A stretch of 7,061 nt of DNA from Cyanobacteria bacterium UBA8156 (GTDB lineage Bacteria; Cyanobacteriota; Cyanobacteriia; Pseudanabaenales; Pseudanabaenaceae): contig DMPD01000258.1 of assembly GCA_003456125.1 (NCBI GenBank), positions 1,352-8,412 on the forward strand, read 5' to 3'. The position numbers were made by a program, and so were the translations under genes. Below the pieces are notes generated by a model. The model did no database searches. It was given only the letters and a program-made list of their open reading frames with translations, and was not told the origin of the DNA. Numbering within the stretch: the stretch's first letter is position 1; each line of letters opens with the position of its first letter. Shown in pieces: positions 5,647-7,061 of this stretch.

Positions 5647-6768
5647 ATGACGACGTTGGTTGCCGTTGCTGCCAAAAATTCGGTGGATGAACCCCGCCCT
5701 CGCATCGTCGTGGGGTTGTCGGGGGGCGTGGATAGCTCCACGGCGGCGGCGCTGTTGTGCGAACAGGGCTACGACGTGGTGGGGCTCACCCTGTGGCTGA
5801 TGAAGGGCAAGGGGCAGTGTTGTTCGGAAGGGATGGTGGATGCGGCCCGGATTTGCGCGCAGTTGGGCATTCCCCACGAGGTGATCGACAGCCGCGAAAC
5901 CTTTGCGGCGCAGATTGTGGATTATTTGGTGACGGGCTACCAAGCCGGGATCACGCCGTTGCCCTGCTCCCGCTGCAACCGCTCGGTAAAATTTGGGCCG
6001 ATGGTGGCCCTCGCCCAAGCAAGGTTTGGTATTGAAACCATTGCGACGGGGCATTATGCCCGCTTGCGGTTCAACCCGGAAACCCAGCGTACCGAGTTGC
6101 ATCGGGCTCGCGATCGCCAAAAGGATCAATCGTACTTTTTGTATGAAGTGAGCCAAACCGAGTTGGCCCGTTGCCGATTTCCGTTGGGGGAACTCACCAA
6201 AGCCGAGACCCGGCAAATGGCGGCCCGGTTGGGGTTGGCCACCGCCGAAAAGCCGGAGAGCCAAGATTTGTGTTTGATCGAAGCCCACGGCTCCATGCGG
6301 GACTTTTTGGATCGCTACATTGCCCAACACAAAGGGAAATTTGTGGATACCCAGGGGCGGGTGTTGGGGGAACACGACGGCTGCCATCATTTCACGATCG
6401 GGCAACGCAAGGGGTTGGGGATTGCCGCTCCCCAGCCGCTGTATGTCTTGGCGATTCACCCCGGCAAAAACGAAGTGGTGGTGGGGGAACGCCACGAAGC
6501 CCTGCAAGCGGAATGTACCGTGGCGGAGGTGAATTGGGTGTCGATGGTGCCCACCATGGCGCCATTTCGCGCCGAAGTCCAAGTGCGGTATCGAGCAGAA
6601 CCCGCTCTGTCCGAAATTGTGCCCACTTCGGAGGGCACCGCCCGGATTGTGTTTGACGAGCCGCAATTTGCGATCGCCCCCGGCCAAGCGGCGGTCTGGT
6701 ACGACGGCGATCGGGTGTTGGGGGGAGGAATTTTGCAGAAGTTGGAGGAAGCCCCGTGTACGATTTAG
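5647..6768 (+). CDS. mnmA: tRNA-specific 2-thiouridylase MnmA
   Basis: A 373-aa cytoplasmic enzyme that thiolates U34 of tRNAs for Lys, Glu and Gln, using ATP to adenylate the uridine and persulfide sulfur passed along a relay. Seen in sequence: PP-loop SGGVDSS (25-31), [21 protein letters not shown] (47-67), [13 protein letters not shown] (106-118) with Cys110 aligning to the N-terminal catalytic cysteine, ATGHYARL (133-140), KDQSYFLY (159-166), PESQDLC (203-209) with Cys209 as the second catalytic cysteine, GQRKGLGIA (252-260), and a C-terminal barrel ending [17 protein letters not shown] (345-361). Length is normal. An in-frame ATG at 5599 would add 16 residues; I prefer 5647 because homologues begin close before the PP-loop and a -10-like box lies between the two. 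Neither start has a Shine-Dalgarno. Its last 13 bases overlap the Uma2 gene. Confidence 0.97.
   Translation: MTTLVAVAAKNSVDEPRPRIVVGLSGGVDSSTAAALLCEQGYDVVGLTLWLMKGKGQCCSEGMVDAARICAQLGIPHEVIDSRETFAAQIVDYLVTGYQAGITPLPCSRCNRSVKFGPMVALAQARFGIETIATGHYARLRFNPETQRTELHRARDRQKDQSYFLYEVSQTELARCRFPLGELTKAETRQMAARLGLATAEKPESQDLCLIEAHGSMRDFLDRYIAQHKGKFVDTQGRVLGEHDGCHHFTIGQRKGLGIAAPQPLYVLAIHPGKNEVVVGERHEALQAECTVAEVNWVSMVPTMAPFRAEVQVRYRAEPALSEIVPTSEGTARIVFDEPQFAIAPGQAAVWYDGDRVLGGGILQKLEEAPCTI
6744..6748 (+). promoter_or_regulatory. Shine-Dalgarno of the Uma2 gene, inside mnmA
   Basis: GGAGG lies 7 nt before the GTG at 6756 and within the last mnmA codons (Leu-Glu-Glu). Together with the 13-base gene overlap it supports the GTG start and translational coupling. 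Confidence 0.75.
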
Positions 6769-7061
6769 CAGCTTTGGCGCAGCAGTTGCCGAAAGGGGAG
6801 CGACCCTGGGCGCGGTATCCCCAAGATATCCCCCTGCCGACCCACGAAGACCTGCCCTGTGAGGACAACGAAATCGTGCACAACTTTCAGGAGTTGCCCC
6901 TATCGATCTTGCTCACCACGTCGATGCAGCCCCACTTGGCCCGCCAGCGACCCGATGGGGATTTTTTATTGGGGCACGACAGCGGCGTGTACTGGCAGAT
7001 CATCGATCCACCCTTGAAAGGGGCGGTAGCCCCCGATTGGCTGTGCGTGTTGGGGGTGCCC
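6756..7061 (+). CDS. Uma2-family (DUF820) putative PD-(D/E)XK nuclease, N-terminal part (runs off the right edge)
   Basis: The frame opens at a GTG overlapping the mnmA stop and stays open for 102 codons to the window edge. The protein starts [21 protein letters not shown] and continues with [22 protein letters not shown] (32-53) and [11 protein letters not shown] (71-81), reaching [11 protein letters not shown] (92-102). This is the usual opening of cyanobacterial Uma2/DUF820 proteins: polar N-terminus, a helix after D-N-E, a strand region, then the conserved Pro-Asp (93-94) taken as the first acidic residue of the nuclease-like site. The rest of the site lies outside the window. The family is greatly expanded in cyanobacteria and its biological role is not settled; nuclease activity is inferred from fold. 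It probably shares a transcript with mnmA. Confidence 0.8.
   Translation, partial: MYDLAALAQQLPKGERPWARYPQDIPLPTHEDLPCEDNEIVHNFQELPLSILLTTSMQPHLARQRPDGDFLLGHDSGVYWQIIDPPLKGAVAPDWLCVLGVP

Larger units (their letters stand above)
460..6677. repeat. 13 scattered HIP1 octamers (GCGATCGC)
   Basis: Exact copies start at 460, 1113, 1531, 1654, 1737, 2897, 2980, 3437, 4342, 4929, 5277, 6110 and 6670. All lie inside coding regions. Well under one copy would be expected by chance in 7 kb even at this base composition. HIP1 over-representation is a known hallmark of many cyanobacterial genomes. Many near-matches (GCGATCGG, GCGATCGT) also occur. Confidence 0.95.

Noticed and set aside
4268..5650. 460-codon plus-strand open frame opposite ffh
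   Set aside because: It is the complement of a strongly supported ffh gene. The translation is His/Gln/Gly-rich with no recognisable domain, as expected from antisense of GC-rich codons.
5587..6687. 366-codon minus-strand open frame opposite mnmA
   Set aside because: Shadow of mnmA with low-complexity His/Gln/Arg content and no motif.

Overview
This window comes from a moderately GC-rich cyanobacterial chromosome. Three things point there. The HIP1 octamer GCGATCGC occurs 13 times in about 7 kb. A DUF3172-type protein, a family of oxygenic phototrophs, is present. The dxs, ffh and mnmA products carry cyanobacterial-style sequences. I cannot name a species from the sequence alone.

Layout, left to right: (1) the 5' part of dxs on the minus strand, first enzyme of the MEP isoprenoid pathway, cut by the window edge; (2) a 185-bp divergent intergenic region with a weak promoter candidate, two small inverted repeats and a clear Shine-Dalgarno; (3) a 432-aa plus-strand protein with an N-terminal helix-turn-helix, a STAND/NB-ARC-type NTPase core and a C-terminal winged helix, but no WD40, pentapeptide or effector domain; (4) a 526-aa minus-strand protein that joins a decayed methyltransferase-like domain to a GT-B glycosyltransferase domain, its stop overlapping the previous gene's stop by 4 bases; (5) only 26 bp from its start, a divergent gene for a small membrane-anchored DUF3172 protein with four cysteines; (6) ffh (SRP54) on the minus strand, converging on DUF3172 with a 35-bp gap that holds a hairpin; (7) mnmA (tRNA 2-thiouridylase) on the plus strand, diverging from ffh; (8) the start of a Uma2-family (DUF820) gene that begins inside the last codons of mnmA and runs off the right edge.

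The housekeeping genes (dxs, ffh, mnmA) are ordinary. They do not form one pathway, and most transcription units are one or two genes long, as is common in cyanobacteria. The accessory interest is the stripped-down NTPase with altered nucleotide-sensing residues, the chimeric methyltransferase/glycosyltransferase with a sharp composition change inside one reading frame, and the Uma2 gene that looks translationally coupled to mnmA. I see no RNA genes, insertion sequences or CRISPR array, and no clear evidence of a complete new multi-gene system. The NTPase gene is the best candidate for something not well described.
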